A stretch of 43,955 bases of DNA from Mollicutes bacterium (GCA_003568315.1 PWYL01000026.1:1-43955), one strand, 5' to 3'; counted from the first letter of the stretch, positions 16,194-27,839 are shown. Translations and numbers: made by a program. The notes: a model not told the origin generated them from the sequence alone.

Positions 16194-17192
16194 TCAATCG
16201 AGTTTGAAATCGCCCGCGCCGATGAAGCCTTTCATCCGCATGATGAGTTCAATCGCGAAGACGAGAAGGACCGGGCCCGCGAAACAGAGGATGCCGATGA
16301 TGACAAAGACGTTCGCTTCATGCCCCATGGCATCGAGCACGCCGATTGGCCCGACGAGGCCGCTTGTGCCCATGCCGCTAGCGACGGGGGTGCTTTCCAT
16401 CCTGAGGGCGACGGTGGCGAGCGGACCGAGAATCGCCGAGGCGATGATCGGGGGAAGCCAGATGACGGGCTTTTTCAAGACGTTCTTGAACTGCAACATC
16501 GACGTGCCGAAAGCGGTCGAGAGCACCGTGCCGATGTTGTTGTCTTTGCGGGCCATGACGGCGAAACCGACCATCTGGGCCGCCCCGCCCGCGACGGCCG
16601 CGCCGGCGGCGATGCCGGAAAGGCCGATGGAGAAGCCGATGGCGGCACTCGAGACGGGGGATGTGAGGATCATACCCATGACGACGGCGATGACGATGCC
16701 CATGAGGAAAGGCTGATAGGTCGTCGCCTGTTCGATGAAGTTGCCGATCTGTGTCATCCCGAAGGCGACGGGTTCACCGATGAGCATCGCGGTTGCGTAG
16801 GCGGTCGCCCCCGCGAAAAGGGGGATGAGGATGATGTCGATGGGGGTCTTTTTCCGGAGAATCCAACGCATGGCCTCGATGGCGGCGATCGCGGTGAGAT
16901 AGGCCACCACCGGATCGAACATGATCGCCGTGGCGATGCCGCCGGCCACGGCGCCGCCGACCAGTTTCAGATCCTTCAGTCCGAGGCTGTGGGCCACGCC
17001 CACGCCGATGCCCACACCCAAAAAGCTTTTCAGGATGTCGGCGAGTTCGAAGAGGTGATGCGAATCGAAGGCGATGGCGACCTGTTCGACGATGACCCCG
17101 ATGATGAAGGTCGCGAAAAGGCCTTTCGCCATTCCGTTCAATGTCTTGATGAAGTATTCGAGCACTTGTCTTTTCTTGGTTGTCTCTGTCAT
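16194..17192 (-). CDS. PTS EIIC_2-type integral membrane protein
   Basis: A 332-aa highly hydrophobic protein with about nine to ten membrane segments and glycine-rich loops. It starts with the MTETTKKRQVLEYFIKTLNGMAKGLF segment (split here only in description) and has conserved motifs such as GEPVAFGMTQIGNF and LTSPVSSAAIGF, matching the EIIC_2 membrane family. No EIIA or EIIB domains and no sugar genes are adjacent, so phosphotransferase transport is unproven. ATG 17192 follows GAGGTG at ideal distance. It lies just downstream of the rib operon terminator and upstream of the radical SAM gene. Confidence 0.8.
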   Translation of the reverse strand: MTETTKKRQVLEYFIKTLNGMAKGLFATFIIGVIVEQVAIAFDSHHLFELADILKSFLGVGIGVGVAHSLGLKDLKLVGGAVAGGIATAIMFDPVVAYLTAIAAIEAMRWILRKKTPIDIILIPLFAGATAYATAMLIGEPVAFGMTQIGNFIEQATTYQPFLMGIVIAVVMGMILTSPVSSAAIGFSIGLSGIAAGAAVAGGAAQMVGFAVMARKDNNIGTVLSTAFGTSMLQFKNVLKKPVIWLPPIIASAILGPLATVALRMESTPVASGMGTSGLVGPIGVLDAMGHEANVFVIIGILCFAGPVLLVFAIELIMRMKGFIGAGDFKLD

Positions 17193-17236
17193 GTTCGCAC
17201 CTCGCTAGTAGTTTGCACACGTTCACATTCTACCAC

Positions 17237-17274
17237 GAAAAGACGTTTTCCCGAGGAAATCTTTGGAAAACGTC
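17237..17274 (-). terminator. Terminator of the riboflavin operon
   Basis: On the minus strand GACGTTTTCC pairs with GGAAAACGTC (10 bp) followed by TTTTCG, starting seven bases after the HAD gene stop. Confidence 0.88.
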
Positions 17275-17280
17275 CGCGCT

Positions 17281-17940
17281 TCAAAACACCTTTTGCAGTT
17301 CGGTGATGTCCTCGATGGTGTGATCGGCTTCTTCCAGCTCATCGGAGTCTCCGAAACCGTAACGGGCCGCTATGGTCAAAAGATTGTTCTTGCGCCCCGC
17401 TTCCATGTCATGATGACGATCGCCGACGATGGCCATTCTTTCGGGGAAGTCCTTTTTCACGCGTGCCAAGACGAGATGTTTCGCCTCGATGTCGGCGAAC
17501 GTGTCCGAACAGACCATTCGGTCGAAATAGTCATCCAGGCCGAACACTTTTGCATGGGCGTGCATGTAGTAGTTCTTGCAGTTGCTGATGAAGATGAGTT
17601 TGTAGCCTTTCTTCTTGAGGTCGGAAAGGGTCGCCAACGCGTTGTCGAAAAGACGCGCGTGGCCGTCTTCGACGAGTCTTTGCATTTCTTGACCCAAAAT
17701 GGTCGAGGCTTCGGCCTTGACTTCCTCGGGAAGGTCGGCGCCGAAGATGTCCCACATCTCCTTGGGCGTCATGCCGAGGAATTGGCCGAGTTCCGCATCG
17801 GCCCATCTCTTCTCTTCCAGACCGTGGTTTTCCACCAGATGGCGATAGGCTTTGCGGAAAGCGGGGGCATAGACATGGAGGCTGTCGTGCAGCGTGCCGT
17901 CATAATCGAGAAAGATCGTTTTGATGTCTTTTTTGTCCAT
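17281..17940 (-). CDS. HAD-superfamily phosphatase in the rib operon
   Basis: The 219-aa protein has all four HAD motifs: DYDGT (nucleophile Asp12, Asp14), SNCKN (motif II), a Lys in ARVKKDF (motif III), and GDRHHDMEAG (motif IV). The helical cap sits between motifs I and II, as in phosphoglycolate-phosphatase-like enzymes. Start ATG 17940 is one base past the ribH stop, so it is translationally coupled to riboflavin synthesis. In bacteria the dephosphorylation of 5-amino-6-ribitylamino-uracil 5'-phosphate is done by HAD phosphatases usually encoded elsewhere; this gene is a natural candidate. FMN hydrolysis or general housekeeping are alternatives. Confidence 0.88.
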   Translation of the reverse strand: MDKKDIKTIFLDYDGTLHDSLHVYAPAFRKAYRHLVENHGLEEKRWADAELGQFLGMTPKEMWDIFGADLPEEVKAEASTILGQEMQRLVEDGHARLFDNALATLSDLKKKGYKLIFISNCKNYYMHAHAKVFGLDDYFDRMVCSDTFADIEAKHLVLARVKKDFPERMAIVGDRHHDMEAGRKNNLLTIAARYGFGDSDELEEADHTIEDITELQKVF

Positions 17941-17941
17941 G

Positions 17942-18403
17942 CTACACCGTCTTCATGAGGTTGGCCATCTCGATGGCGGAAAGTGCCGCATCGAAACCCT
18001 TGTTTCCGGCTTTCGTCCCGCTTCTCTCGATCGCCTGTTCAATGGTGTCGGTGGTGAGGACGCCATAGATCACGGGGACGCCCGTTTCCAGCGAGACGCT
18101 CGCGATGCCTTTGGTGACCTCGCTCGCCACATACTCGAAATGGGGGGTGTCCCCGCGGATGACGGCGCCCAGGGTGATGACGGCGTCGAAGTTTCCGCTC
18201 TTGGCGATTTTTTTCGCCACGAGGGGAATCTCGAAAGCGCCCGGAACCCAGGTCACGGCGATGTCGTCTTCTTCCATGCCGTGGCGGGTCAGAGCGTCCA
18301 CGGCTCCACTCAGGAGCTTGCTTCCCAAGAATTCGTTGAAGCGACCGACGATGATGTTCATCTTCAGCCCCTTCGCATCCAGTTTGCCTTCAAACTTTTT
18401 CAT
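17942..18403 (-). CDS. ribH: 6,7-dimethyl-8-ribityllumazine synthase
   Basis: Condenses the ribitylamino-pyrimidinedione with dihydroxybutanone phosphate; 153 aa. Diagnostic blocks are [11 protein letters not shown] (start of the phosphate site), [29 protein letters not shown] with the conserved His, and [14 protein letters not shown] with AGNKG at the end. ATG 18403 overlaps the ribBA stop in TAATG and has AAGGAGGAG upstream; the long open frame further upstream is only antisense or off-frame to ribBA. Expected to assemble into an icosahedral shell, as in the Bacillus enzyme. Confidence 0.97.
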   Translation of the reverse strand: MKKFEGKLDAKGLKMNIIVGRFNEFLGSKLLSGAVDALTRHGMEEDDIAVTWVPGAFEIPLVAKKIAKSGNFDAVITLGAVIRGDTPHFEYVASEVTKGIASVSLETGVPVIYGVLTTDTIEQAIERSGTKAGNKGFDAALSAIEMANLMKTV

Positions 18404-19614
18404 TATTCCTTCTCCTCCTTGATATCGATCAGGTGTCCCAACCGATCCCTTTTGGTTTTGAGATAGCGTTTGTTCTTGATGTTGCCGTCCGTTTGCAGCG
18501 GCAAGCGTTCGACAATCTCGAGGCCATACCCCGCGAGACCGCGGATCTTCTTGGGGTTGTTCGTCAGAAGACGGATGCGCCGCACACCCAGATCCCGCAA
18601 TATCTGTGCTCCGATGCCGTAGTCGCGCATGTCGGCGGGAAAGCCCAAAGCCTCGTTCGCCTCGACCGTGTCGAGCCCCCCGTCTTGGAGGTGGTAGGCT
18701 TTGATCTTGTTGATGAGGCCGATGCCCCGGCCTTCTTGGCGCATGTAGAGGAGCACACCCGTGTCTTCTTGCTGTATCCTTCTCATCGCGTTGTCGAGTT
18801 GCTCGCCGCAATCACAACGTTTCGAGCCGAAGGCATCCCCCGTCAGGCACTCGGAATGCACCCGGACGAGAATGTCCGCCCCCTCGTAAATTTCGCCTTT
18901 GACGAGCGCCACATGGTGCTCGCCGCTCAAGGTGTTCTCGTAGCCGACGAGGCGGAATTCCCCGTGTTCGGTGGGAAGCGTGCTTTCCGCCGCCCGCCGC
19001 ACATAGATGTCTTTTTGGCGCCGGTAAGCGATGAGATTGGCGATGGTGACCATCTTCAAGCCGTGTTTTTCGGCGTATTTCTCGAGGTCGGGAACGCGTG
19101 CCATCGAGCCGTCGTCGTTCATGATCTCGCAGATGACGCCCGCGGGCTTGAGCCCGGCGAGACGGGCGAGATCGACAGCGGCCTCGGTGTGTCCGGCGCG
19201 TTTCAGCACGCCGCCCTCCTTGGCGATGAGCGGGAACACGTGCCCGGGTTTTTTGAAGTCGGTGGGCCGCGCTTTGGGGTCGAGGACCTTCTTGATAGTC
19301 TGCGCCCTTTCGTAGGCGCTGATGCCGGTTCTCGTCTCGATGTCGTCAATCGATTCGGTGAAGGCGGTGTGCAACTGGTCGGTCTCGTTGTCGACCATCT
19401 TGTCGATGCCGAGCTGGTTCAGACGGTTTCTCGTCAAGGGCATGCAGATGAGGCCCCGGCCGTGGGTGGCCATGAAATTCACGGCTTTCGGGGTGACTTT
19501 TTCGGCCGCCATGACGAGGTCGCCCTCGTTTTCGCGGTCCTCGTCGTCGACGACAATGACCATCTCGCCATCCTTGATGGCCTTGACAGCTTCCTCTATG
19601 GTATTGAATGGCAT
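18403..19614 (-). CDS. ribBA: Bifunctional DHBP synthase / GTP cyclohydrolase II
   Basis: 403 aa with two fused enzymes. Residues 1 to about 200 form 3,4-dihydroxy-2-butanone-4-phosphate synthase, with [11 protein letters not shown] and the [14 protein letters not shown] block. Residues 205-403 form GTP cyclohydrolase II, with zinc-ligand cysteines in [29 protein letters not shown], and the LLTNNPKKI motif. Both branches of riboflavin precursor supply are thus in one protein. ATG 19614 follows AGGAGTGAG at good spacing; upstream extension has no SD. Confidence 0.97.
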   Translation of the reverse strand: MPFNTIEEAVKAIKDGEMVIVVDDEDRENEGDLVMAAEKVTPKAVNFMATHGRGLICMPLTRNRLNQLGIDKMVDNETDQLHTAFTESIDDIETRTGISAYERAQTIKKVLDPKARPTDFKKPGHVFPLIAKEGGVLKRAGHTEAAVDLARLAGLKPAGVICEIMNDDGSMARVPDLEKYAEKHGLKMVTIANLIAYRRQKDIYVRRAAESTLPTEHGEFRLVGYENTLSGEHHVALVKGEIYEGADILVRVHSECLTGDAFGSKRCDCGEQLDNAMRRIQQEDTGVLLYMRQEGRGIGLINKIKAYHLQDGGLDTVEANEALGFPADMRDYGIGAQILRDLGVRRIRLLTNNPKKIRGLAGYGLEIVERLPLQTDGNIKNKRYLKTKRDRLGHLIDIKEEKE

Positions 19615-19651
19615 GCGTCTCACTCCTACTACACTTTTCTTGCTTCGGGTT

Positions 19652-20296
19652 TTATTGATGGAATCCGTGTCGTTCCAAGAACGCGCGGTCGATTCCCTTG
19701 TCGTTGTTGTCGGCTTTTGTGAGGCTTTCCACATATTTGGCGATGACGTCGCATTCGATGTTCACTTTGTCTTTGGCGCTTTTGGCGATGAGAGTCGTCT
19801 CTTTTTCGGTATGGGGGATGATAGAGACCGTGAAGGCATCCCCTTCCACCTCGACGACGGTGAGGCTGATGCCGTCCACGGCGATGGAGCCTTTGGCAGC
19901 GACATAGCGCATGAGGTTCTTCTCGAGACGGATTGTCACCCGATGGGCGATGTCCGCCCTTTTCTTCTCTACGATCGTGCCGATGCCGTCGACATGGCCG
20001 CTCACGAAGTGTCCGCCCAGACGCGAATCCGCGCGGAGCGCACGTTCGAGATTGACTTCTCCGCCCTTCTTTTGGTCAAAAAGCGTGCTTTTTCGCACGG
20101 TCTCCTCCATGACATCGGCGGTGAAGGTGTTTTTGGTCATGTCCGTGACCGTGAGACAGACGCCGTCCACGGCGATGCTGTCGCCGATGGCAGTCTCTTC
20201 GAGCGCTTTTCGCGCTTCGATCTCCAAACGGAGCGAACGCGGCTTCTTCATCATCTTTTTGATCGTGCCCACCTCTTCGATGATTCCCGTGAACAT
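19652..20296 (-). CDS. ribE: Riboflavin synthase alpha subunit
   Basis: Dismutates two lumazines into riboflavin; 214 aa composed of two homologous lumazine-binding repeats, [10 protein letters not shown] to about 95 and then [13 protein letters not shown] onward. Each has an S-I-VDG-LTV strand ([12 protein letters not shown] and [12 protein letters not shown]). Normal length. The start could be ATG 20299 or 20296; 20296 gives the family start MFTGII and is slightly better spaced from the GGGAGGGG upstream. It overlaps the ribD stop, so the two are coupled. Confidence 0.96.
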   Translation of the reverse strand: MFTGIIEEVGTIKKMMKKPRSLRLEIEARKALEETAIGDSIAVDGVCLTVTDMTKNTFTADVMEETVRKSTLFDQKKGGEVNLERALRADSRLGGHFVSGHVDGIGTIVEKKRADIAHRVTIRLEKNLMRYVAAKGSIAVDGISLTVVEVEGDAFTVSIIPHTEKETTLIAKSAKDKVNIECDVIAKYVESLTKADNNDKGIDRAFLERHGFHQ

Positions 20297-21396
20297 CATT
20301 TGTCCCCTCCCTTGAAGTCGTATGTGACCATGACATCACCATCGAACGTATCGATGGCAACGAATGTGAGTTTCTCGGCATCCGCGACCTTCGCGACACC
20401 TTCGCCGCCCACGGGGGTGAGTGCCTCGTTCCCCCCGATGATTTTCGGGGCGATGAACAAATGGAGCCTGTCGACGACCCCGGCTTCGATGAGCGAGGCG
20501 TTCAGGAGTGACCCGCCCTCGACGAGGATGCTGTCGATGTTCTCTGCGGCGAGTCTCTTCATGAGCGCGGAAAAATCGATGCCGCCTTCCGTTTCGTCGG
20601 CGAAAAGGAGGCGCGCGCCCTTGCTTTCGAAGCCGGCAAGATTGGCCTTTGGCGCTTTCAGGGTGGTGACGATCCAGGTTGCATGGGAAGCGGCCGTATC
20701 CAAGACTTTCGCTTCCAAAGGAATCTCGCCGTGGGCGTCGACGATGATACGCACGGGCTGACGGCAGCCTTCCTCATGTCTTGCCGTGAGCAGGGGATCG
20801 TCGGCGATGACAGTGTTCGCCCCGACCATCACGGCCGCGAGGCGCGTCCTTAATTCGTGTACGAATCTTCTTGAGGATTCGTTCGTGATCCATTTGGCAT
20901 CGAGTGTTTTTGTTGCGGTCTTGCCGTCGGCGCTCATCGCCGATTTCATCACGATAAAAGGCCTTCTTTCCTTCATAAAATGAAAGAATATCTCGTTGAG
21001 TTTTTGGTTTTTTTCGTCCAGAACGCCCGTCTCGACCTTGATACCGGCTTTTTTCAGCTTTTCCACGCCTTTTTCGGCAACAAGCGGGCTCGGATCCGTC
21101 GAGCCGATGACGACGCGCTCGATGCCGCTTTCGATGATGGCGTCGGCGCAAGGCGGCGTCTTGCCGTGGTGCACACAGGGCTCGAGCGTCACATACATGG
21201 TGGCACCTTTGGCCCTGTTTTTGGCTTTGTTGAGCGCATTCACCTCGGCGTGCGGTTTCCCCGCGGCTTCATGGAAACCTTCGGCGACAATCTCTTTGTC
21301 TTTCACGATGACGGCGCCGACCATGGGATTCGGATTCGTTTTCCCGAGTCCTTTTTTCGCCAGTTCGAGCGCTTTTTCCATATAGTTCCCTTCCAT
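20296..21396 (-). CDS. ribD: Riboflavin biosynthesis deaminase/reductase
   Basis: 366-aa bifunctional enzyme. The N-terminal cytidine-deaminase-like domain (1 to about 145) has HAE (49-51) and PCVHHGKTPPC (Cys74 and Cys83) zinc ligands. The C-terminal dihydrofolate-reductase-like domain (about 146-366) starts RRPFIVMKSAMSADGKTA and contains ILVEGGSLLNASL. The start ATG 21396 matches the family start of the type ME--YM--AL-LA; ATG 21381 has a GAAGGG SD and is the alternative. First gene of the rib operon, directly behind the FMN riboswitch terminator. Confidence 0.96.
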   Translation of the reverse strand: MEGNYMEKALELAKKGLGKTNPNPMVGAVIVKDKEIVAEGFHEAAGKPHAEVNALNKAKNRAKGATMYVTLEPCVHHGKTPPCADAIIESGIERVVIGSTDPSPLVAEKGVEKLKKAGIKVETGVLDEKNQKLNEIFFHFMKERRPFIVMKSAMSADGKTATKTLDAKWITNESSRRFVHELRTRLAAVMVGANTVIADDPLLTARHEEGCRQPVRIIVDAHGEIPLEAKVLDTAASHATWIVTTLKAPKANLAGFESKGARLLFADETEGGIDFSALMKRLAAENIDSILVEGGSLLNASLIEAGVVDRLHLFIAPKIIGGNEALTPVGGEGVAKVADAEKLTFVAIDTFDGDVMVTYDFKGGDK

Positions 21397-21411
21397 GTCC
21401 ACCACCCTTGG

Positions 21412-21455
21412 AAAAACAAAAATGAAAATGCCCCGGATAAACAAATCCAGGGCAT
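21412..21455 (-). terminator. Riboswitch-controlled terminator before ribD
   Basis: On the minus strand ATGCCCTGGAT pairs with ATCCGGGGCAT (11 bp, one G-T) followed by TTTTCATTTTTG, between the FMN aptamer and the ribD SD. This is the expression platform for transcriptional attenuation. Confidence 0.88.
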
Positions 21456-21476
21456 GATAATCAGAAAAAGGACACG

Positions 21477-21583
21477 CATCTTCTTCCATCCAGACTGTGA
21501 CTGTCGGTATGGGAATCGCACCCATTCAGCTTGCGCTCGCGGACTGTACCGCCGGTCGGGAATTCCACCCTGCCCTGAAGATG
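21477..21583 (-). promoter_or_regulatory. FMN riboswitch (RFN element)
   Basis: Read on the minus strand, the conserved RFN core is plain: AGGGCAGGGTGGAATTCCC, then GACCGGCGGTACAGTCC, GCGAGC, a GGGTGCGATTCCCATACCG stem, and GACAGTCACAGTCTGGATG closing with the AAGATG that pairs with the CATCTTC at the 5' end. When FMN binds, the downstream terminator should form and shut off ribDE-BA-H and the HAD gene. Confidence 0.97.
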
Positions 21584-21592
21584 TCCACATGT

Positions 21593-21621
21593 ATTATATG
21601 CAAGGAATGTGTCAATGTCAA
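21593..21621 (-). promoter_or_regulatory. Perfect-consensus promoter of the rib operon
   Basis: Minus strand TTGACA (21621-21616), 17-base spacer, TATAAT (21598-21593). Both hexamers match consensus exactly; the start point would fall just before the FMN aptamer. Confidence 0.95.
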
Positions 21622-21623
21622 CG

Positions 21624-21643
21624 AAAAAGGCAATCGGGTTGCC
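21624..21643 (-). terminator. Short terminator after the LRR lipoprotein gene
   Basis: Minus strand GGCAA/TTGCC (5 bp, 5-base loop) followed by T5, immediately upstream of the rib promoter -35. Confidence 0.65.
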
Positions 21644-21678
21644 AAGAAGTCCTTGCCCGGGCTCGCTCTCTCTCTTCC

Positions 21679-22461
21679 CTATTCTTCGAGGGCGACGATT
21701 TGATCCGTGTCCAGAGCCTCATTCCAGCGAGCATCGTTCCGGTATTCTTTTAGGCTGCATGCCGGCACGTGGACCCTGAGCGATGATTTCGTGCCGTAAA
21801 ACGGCATGAACATCTCGCTTTCCCATTCGGAAAGGGCGGTGATTCCCTCTTCTGCCGTCCTTTCCACGATGAGAGTCTCCAGTGCGCTCGTGTTCTTGAA
21901 GGCTTTTCGGCCGATGGATTCGACATCGGCCGAAAGTGCCACGGTCGCGATGTTTTTTGCATCTTTGAACATCGCGTCGGTGACGGAAGTGGTCTTTTCG
22001 CCGATGGCAACATGGATGAGCGCTTCGGGAATCGCGCTCGCGGTGGAGCCGAAATAGGCATATAGTCGCGCGAAGCCGGGAATGGTAAGTGAGGTGAGGT
22101 TCTCGGTTCCCGCCAGCGGATGTTTCCCGATAGCGCCCAGAGACGGCATATGAAGCGTTTCCAGACGCTTCATTCCCGAAAGCGCATAATCGCCGACCCC
22201 CGGAATGTGCTCCATGGTGAGTTCTATGATTGTGTCATCCCCTTTGAAGGCTTCGGGGCCGAGGCCCGCGATGGGGGCGTGGGTGAAGCGTTTTGGGATA
22301 TCGAGCCGTTCCACAGCTCCTTCATAGCCGATGATGGTCTGTCTGCCGCCTCTGACGACATAGATGTAACCGTCATGTTCATATTCTCTGTCGCAAGCGG
22401 CGAGAACGAGCGAAATTATGGCCATGAGTGCGATGATGACGAGTTTCCGCCATTTTTTCAT
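21679..22461 (-). CDS. Lipoprotein with BspA-type leucine-rich repeats
   Basis: 260 aa. The N-terminus MKKWRKLVIIALMAIISLV plus lipobox LAAC (Cys23) is a clear lipoprotein signal, so the protein is anchored outside the membrane. The body has LRR_5/BspA-like repeats with spaced blocks such as GLGPEAFKG, GVGDYALSG, SVTDAMFKD and SIGRKAFKN, each ending in a hydrophobic strand. Such proteins often take part in adhesion or surface interaction; no ligand can be inferred here. ATG 22461 has AAGGGGGG upstream. It starts 39 bases after glpK on the same strand, so it may be the last gene of that transcript, closed by a short hairpin terminator. Confidence 0.83.
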   Translation of the reverse strand: MKKWRKLVIIALMAIISLVLAACDREYEHDGYIYVVRGGRQTIIGYEGAVERLDIPKRFTHAPIAGLGPEAFKGDDTIIELTMEHIPGVGDYALSGMKRLETLHMPSLGAIGKHPLAGTENLTSLTIPGFARLYAYFGSTASAIPEALIHVAIGEKTTSVTDAMFKDAKNIATVALSADVESIGRKAFKNTSALETLIVERTAEEGITALSEWESEMFMPFYGTKSSLRVHVPACSLKEYRNDARWNEALDTDQIVALEE

Positions 22462-22500
22462 GTTGTCCCCCCTTTTTGTTGTTTCGGGATTTTGTGGTGG

Positions 22501-24047
<1,547 letters not shown>

Positions 24048-24117
24048 TAAGACGGTCGTTTTCCGGGTCACCGAGAAGGTGCGGATGGAATAACGCGAGC
24101 AAGGAGGGAATGGACGT

Positions 24118-25512
24118 TCAAGCCGCTTGCGCGGCGCTTTTTCCCGCGATTTCGCCAAAAACCAGACAATCCGTGATAGCGACGCTTCCGAGCCGGCTTA
24201 TTCCGTGGATGCCCCCACAGGCCTCACCGGCCGCATAGAGCCCTTTGATCGGTTGGCCCCTTTCATTGAGGACACGGGCTTTTGCATCGATGGCGAGTCC
24301 TCCCATCGTGTGGTGGGTCTTCGGACGGATACGCATGGCATAGAAAGGCGGCGTGGCGATGGGGCGGTTCTCGTTTGTGAGCGGTTTTTGGAAATCCCTG
24401 TCATTCTTCTCCCCGACGAATTTGTTGAAACGTCTGACGGTTTGCAAAAGCTCGTCTTCGGGGATTCCCTCTTCTTTCGCCAACACGGCCAAGTCCGGAT
24501 ATTTCCTGACAACATGTTTCGCGAGGGCCTTGCCGATATCGCGGTTGATGGATGTCAAAGCCTCGTGATCGGCGATGGCCACGACTTCTTCTTCGCGGGC
24601 GAGAATGGCCTCGGCGACAATACGCCGGTCGGCGAGCTCGTTTACGAATCGTTCAGCACTGTCCTTGCCGACAAGGATTCCCAGCGGCAACGCCACATAG
24701 TCGGCAAAAAGCGGTCCGTCACCGAAACCCGCCTCTTCCGGAGAGGTCCACGGGGCCAGTTGGACGTCTTCCATCCCCGAAAGAGCGGCTCCGACATCTT
24801 TGGCGGCGCGAAGGATCTCTCCCGTGGCCGAAGCTTTGTTGGTGGTGTCAATGCTTACATCCAGGCGTTTGTCGAAAAGTCTACGGTAGGGGATGTCGGC
24901 CGCGAACCCCCCACTCGCGACAACAATGCCCCGCTTCGCCAAAAAGCGTGTCACAGTCTCGGGAGGCGGAGCGTTGAAACGATAACTCGGTGCGCATTCC
25001 ACACCGGACATCCTGTCTTTATCCGCGAGGAAACGTTTCACATAATGGGCTTTGCGGATGTCGACGCCTTGTTCTTCACACCGTTCTTCCATCCTTTTGA
25101 TGTAGGGGCGGCCGCTCGGAAGGCCTTCGGGCGAATGCGAGCGGGGAACGCTATGGCCGCCGAAAAGTTCCACTTCTTTCCGGAAAGGTACCCCGAGCAC
25201 GTCTTTCGCCCATGCGAAAGCTTTGACGGACTCTTCGGCGACAATCCTGACGAGCTCCTCCCTGCAGCCTTCGCCGCCGGCCCTCAGGATGTCTTTTGCC
25301 ATGAGGGAAGGGGAATCCTCAATGCCCAGATGTTTTTGGAAAGATGTTCCCGCGGCCGCCATCCCCCCGTCACTGATGACGGAGTTGCCGCCGACGGTGC
25401 GCATCTTTTCCAGAACCAACACGTCCGCACCTTGTTGGCGGGCGCTCAAGGCGGCCCGTAACCCCGCAAAGCCGGAACCGATCACGATCACATCGAATGA
25501 CTCTTCACGCAT
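24118..25512 (-). CDS. FAD-dependent reductase, fumarate/urocanate-reductase-like flavoprotein
   Basis: A 464-aa FAD_binding_2 protein. The dinucleotide-binding VIGSGFAGLRAAL sits at residues 10-22, followed by VLEKMRTVGGNS. The active-site region GGHSVPRSHSP and the HHTMGGLAID block are typical of soluble fumarate reductase, flavocytochrome c and urocanate reductase. No FMN_bind or haem domain, no signal peptide and no membrane segment, so it would have to take electrons from a soluble donor or partner protein encoded elsewhere. Substrate is not decidable from sequence. ATG 25512 follows GGAGGAAG at ideal spacing. It stands alone, upstream of glpK. Confidence 0.88.
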   Translation of the reverse strand: MREESFDVIVIGSGFAGLRAALSARQQGADVLVLEKMRTVGGNSVISDGGMAAAGTSFQKHLGIEDSPSLMAKDILRAGGEGCREELVRIVAEESVKAFAWAKDVLGVPFRKEVELFGGHSVPRSHSPEGLPSGRPYIKRMEERCEEQGVDIRKAHYVKRFLADKDRMSGVECAPSYRFNAPPPETVTRFLAKRGIVVASGGFAADIPYRRLFDKRLDVSIDTTNKASATGEILRAAKDVGAALSGMEDVQLAPWTSPEEAGFGDGPLFADYVALPLGILVGKDSAERFVNELADRRIVAEAILAREEEVVAIADHEALTSINRDIGKALAKHVVRKYPDLAVLAKEEGIPEDELLQTVRRFNKFVGEKNDRDFQKPLTNENRPIATPPFYAMRIRPKTHHTMGGLAIDAKARVLNERGQPIKGLYAAGEACGGIHGISRLGSVAITDCLVFGEIAGKSAAQAA

Positions 25513-25690
25513 ATTCTTCCTCCGGAGATGACTTGGTTGCCTTTATGATAACACATCTTCGGCTTTCTCCGGCCCATCGGCGGAAATCTAGGATGAAGAA
25601 ATGTGGCGGCCATATTCTTGCAGCTTGTCCGTCTTCCTGCGGTCACCTCGAACGCCTTTGCTCTTCTTCGGGAAAATTTCCGCGAACGCC

Positions 25691-25719
25691 TTGACAGCGC
25701 CACCATTTTTTTGTATGCT
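25691..25719 (+). promoter_or_regulatory. Promoter of groESL
   Basis: TTGACA (25691-25696), 17-base spacer, TATGCT (25714-25719). The expected start point lies at the beginning of the CIRCE repeat. Confidence 0.9.
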
Positions 25720-25723
25720 TTTA

Positions 25724-25750
25724 TTAGCAAAGGGCGCTATCGAGTGCTAA
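25724..25750 (+). promoter_or_regulatory. CIRCE operator (HrcA binding site)
   Basis: TTAGCAAAG, 9 bases, GAGTGCTAA. The right arm and 9-base spacing match the CIRCE consensus exactly; the left arm keeps TTAGCA but has AAG instead of CTC. Predicts HrcA-mediated heat-shock control of groESL. hrcA is not in the window. Confidence 0.88.
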
Positions 25751-25789
25751 AAACTATCAAAGACCACATAAGGAGGTTGTGACAAGGAC

Positions 25790-27696
<1,907 letters not shown>

Positions 27697-27705
27697 TTGG
27701 AAAGG

Positions 27706-27735
27706 AAAGGCCCGGAAAGGGCCTTTCTTCTTTTG
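27706..27735 (+). terminator. groEL terminator
   Basis: AAAGGCCC/GGGCCTTT stem (8 bp, 5-base loop) followed by CTTCTTTT, nine bases after the stop. Confidence 0.85.
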
Positions 27736-27756
27736 AAGGCCAAGAATACGCATCAG

Positions 27757-27802
27757 ACAAGAGGCACCCCCGAGCCGTTCACGGCTCGGGGGTGCCTCTT
27801 GT
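27757..27802. repeat. 46-base perfect palindrome
   Basis: A 21-bp uninterrupted inverted repeat with a TTCA loop; arms begin ACAAGAGGCACC and the core is CCCCGAGCCG. It lies between the groEL terminator and the 3' end of the converging gene at 27840. Only short T-runs flank it, so it may act as a bidirectional terminator or mRNA-end stabiliser, or as a protein-binding site. Confidence 0.9.
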
Positions 27803-27839
27803 TCGTGTTGTCATGTGGGGATTGCTCCCGGAAGTCGTT

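Noticed and set aside
18404-18811. Upstream extension of ribH
   Set aside because: Lies inside ribBA in another frame; AAGGAGGAG and the family start place ribH at 18403.
18433-20761. Long plus-strand frames opposite the rib operon
   Set aside because: Antisense to ribBA, ribE and ribD, all identified by catalytic motifs.
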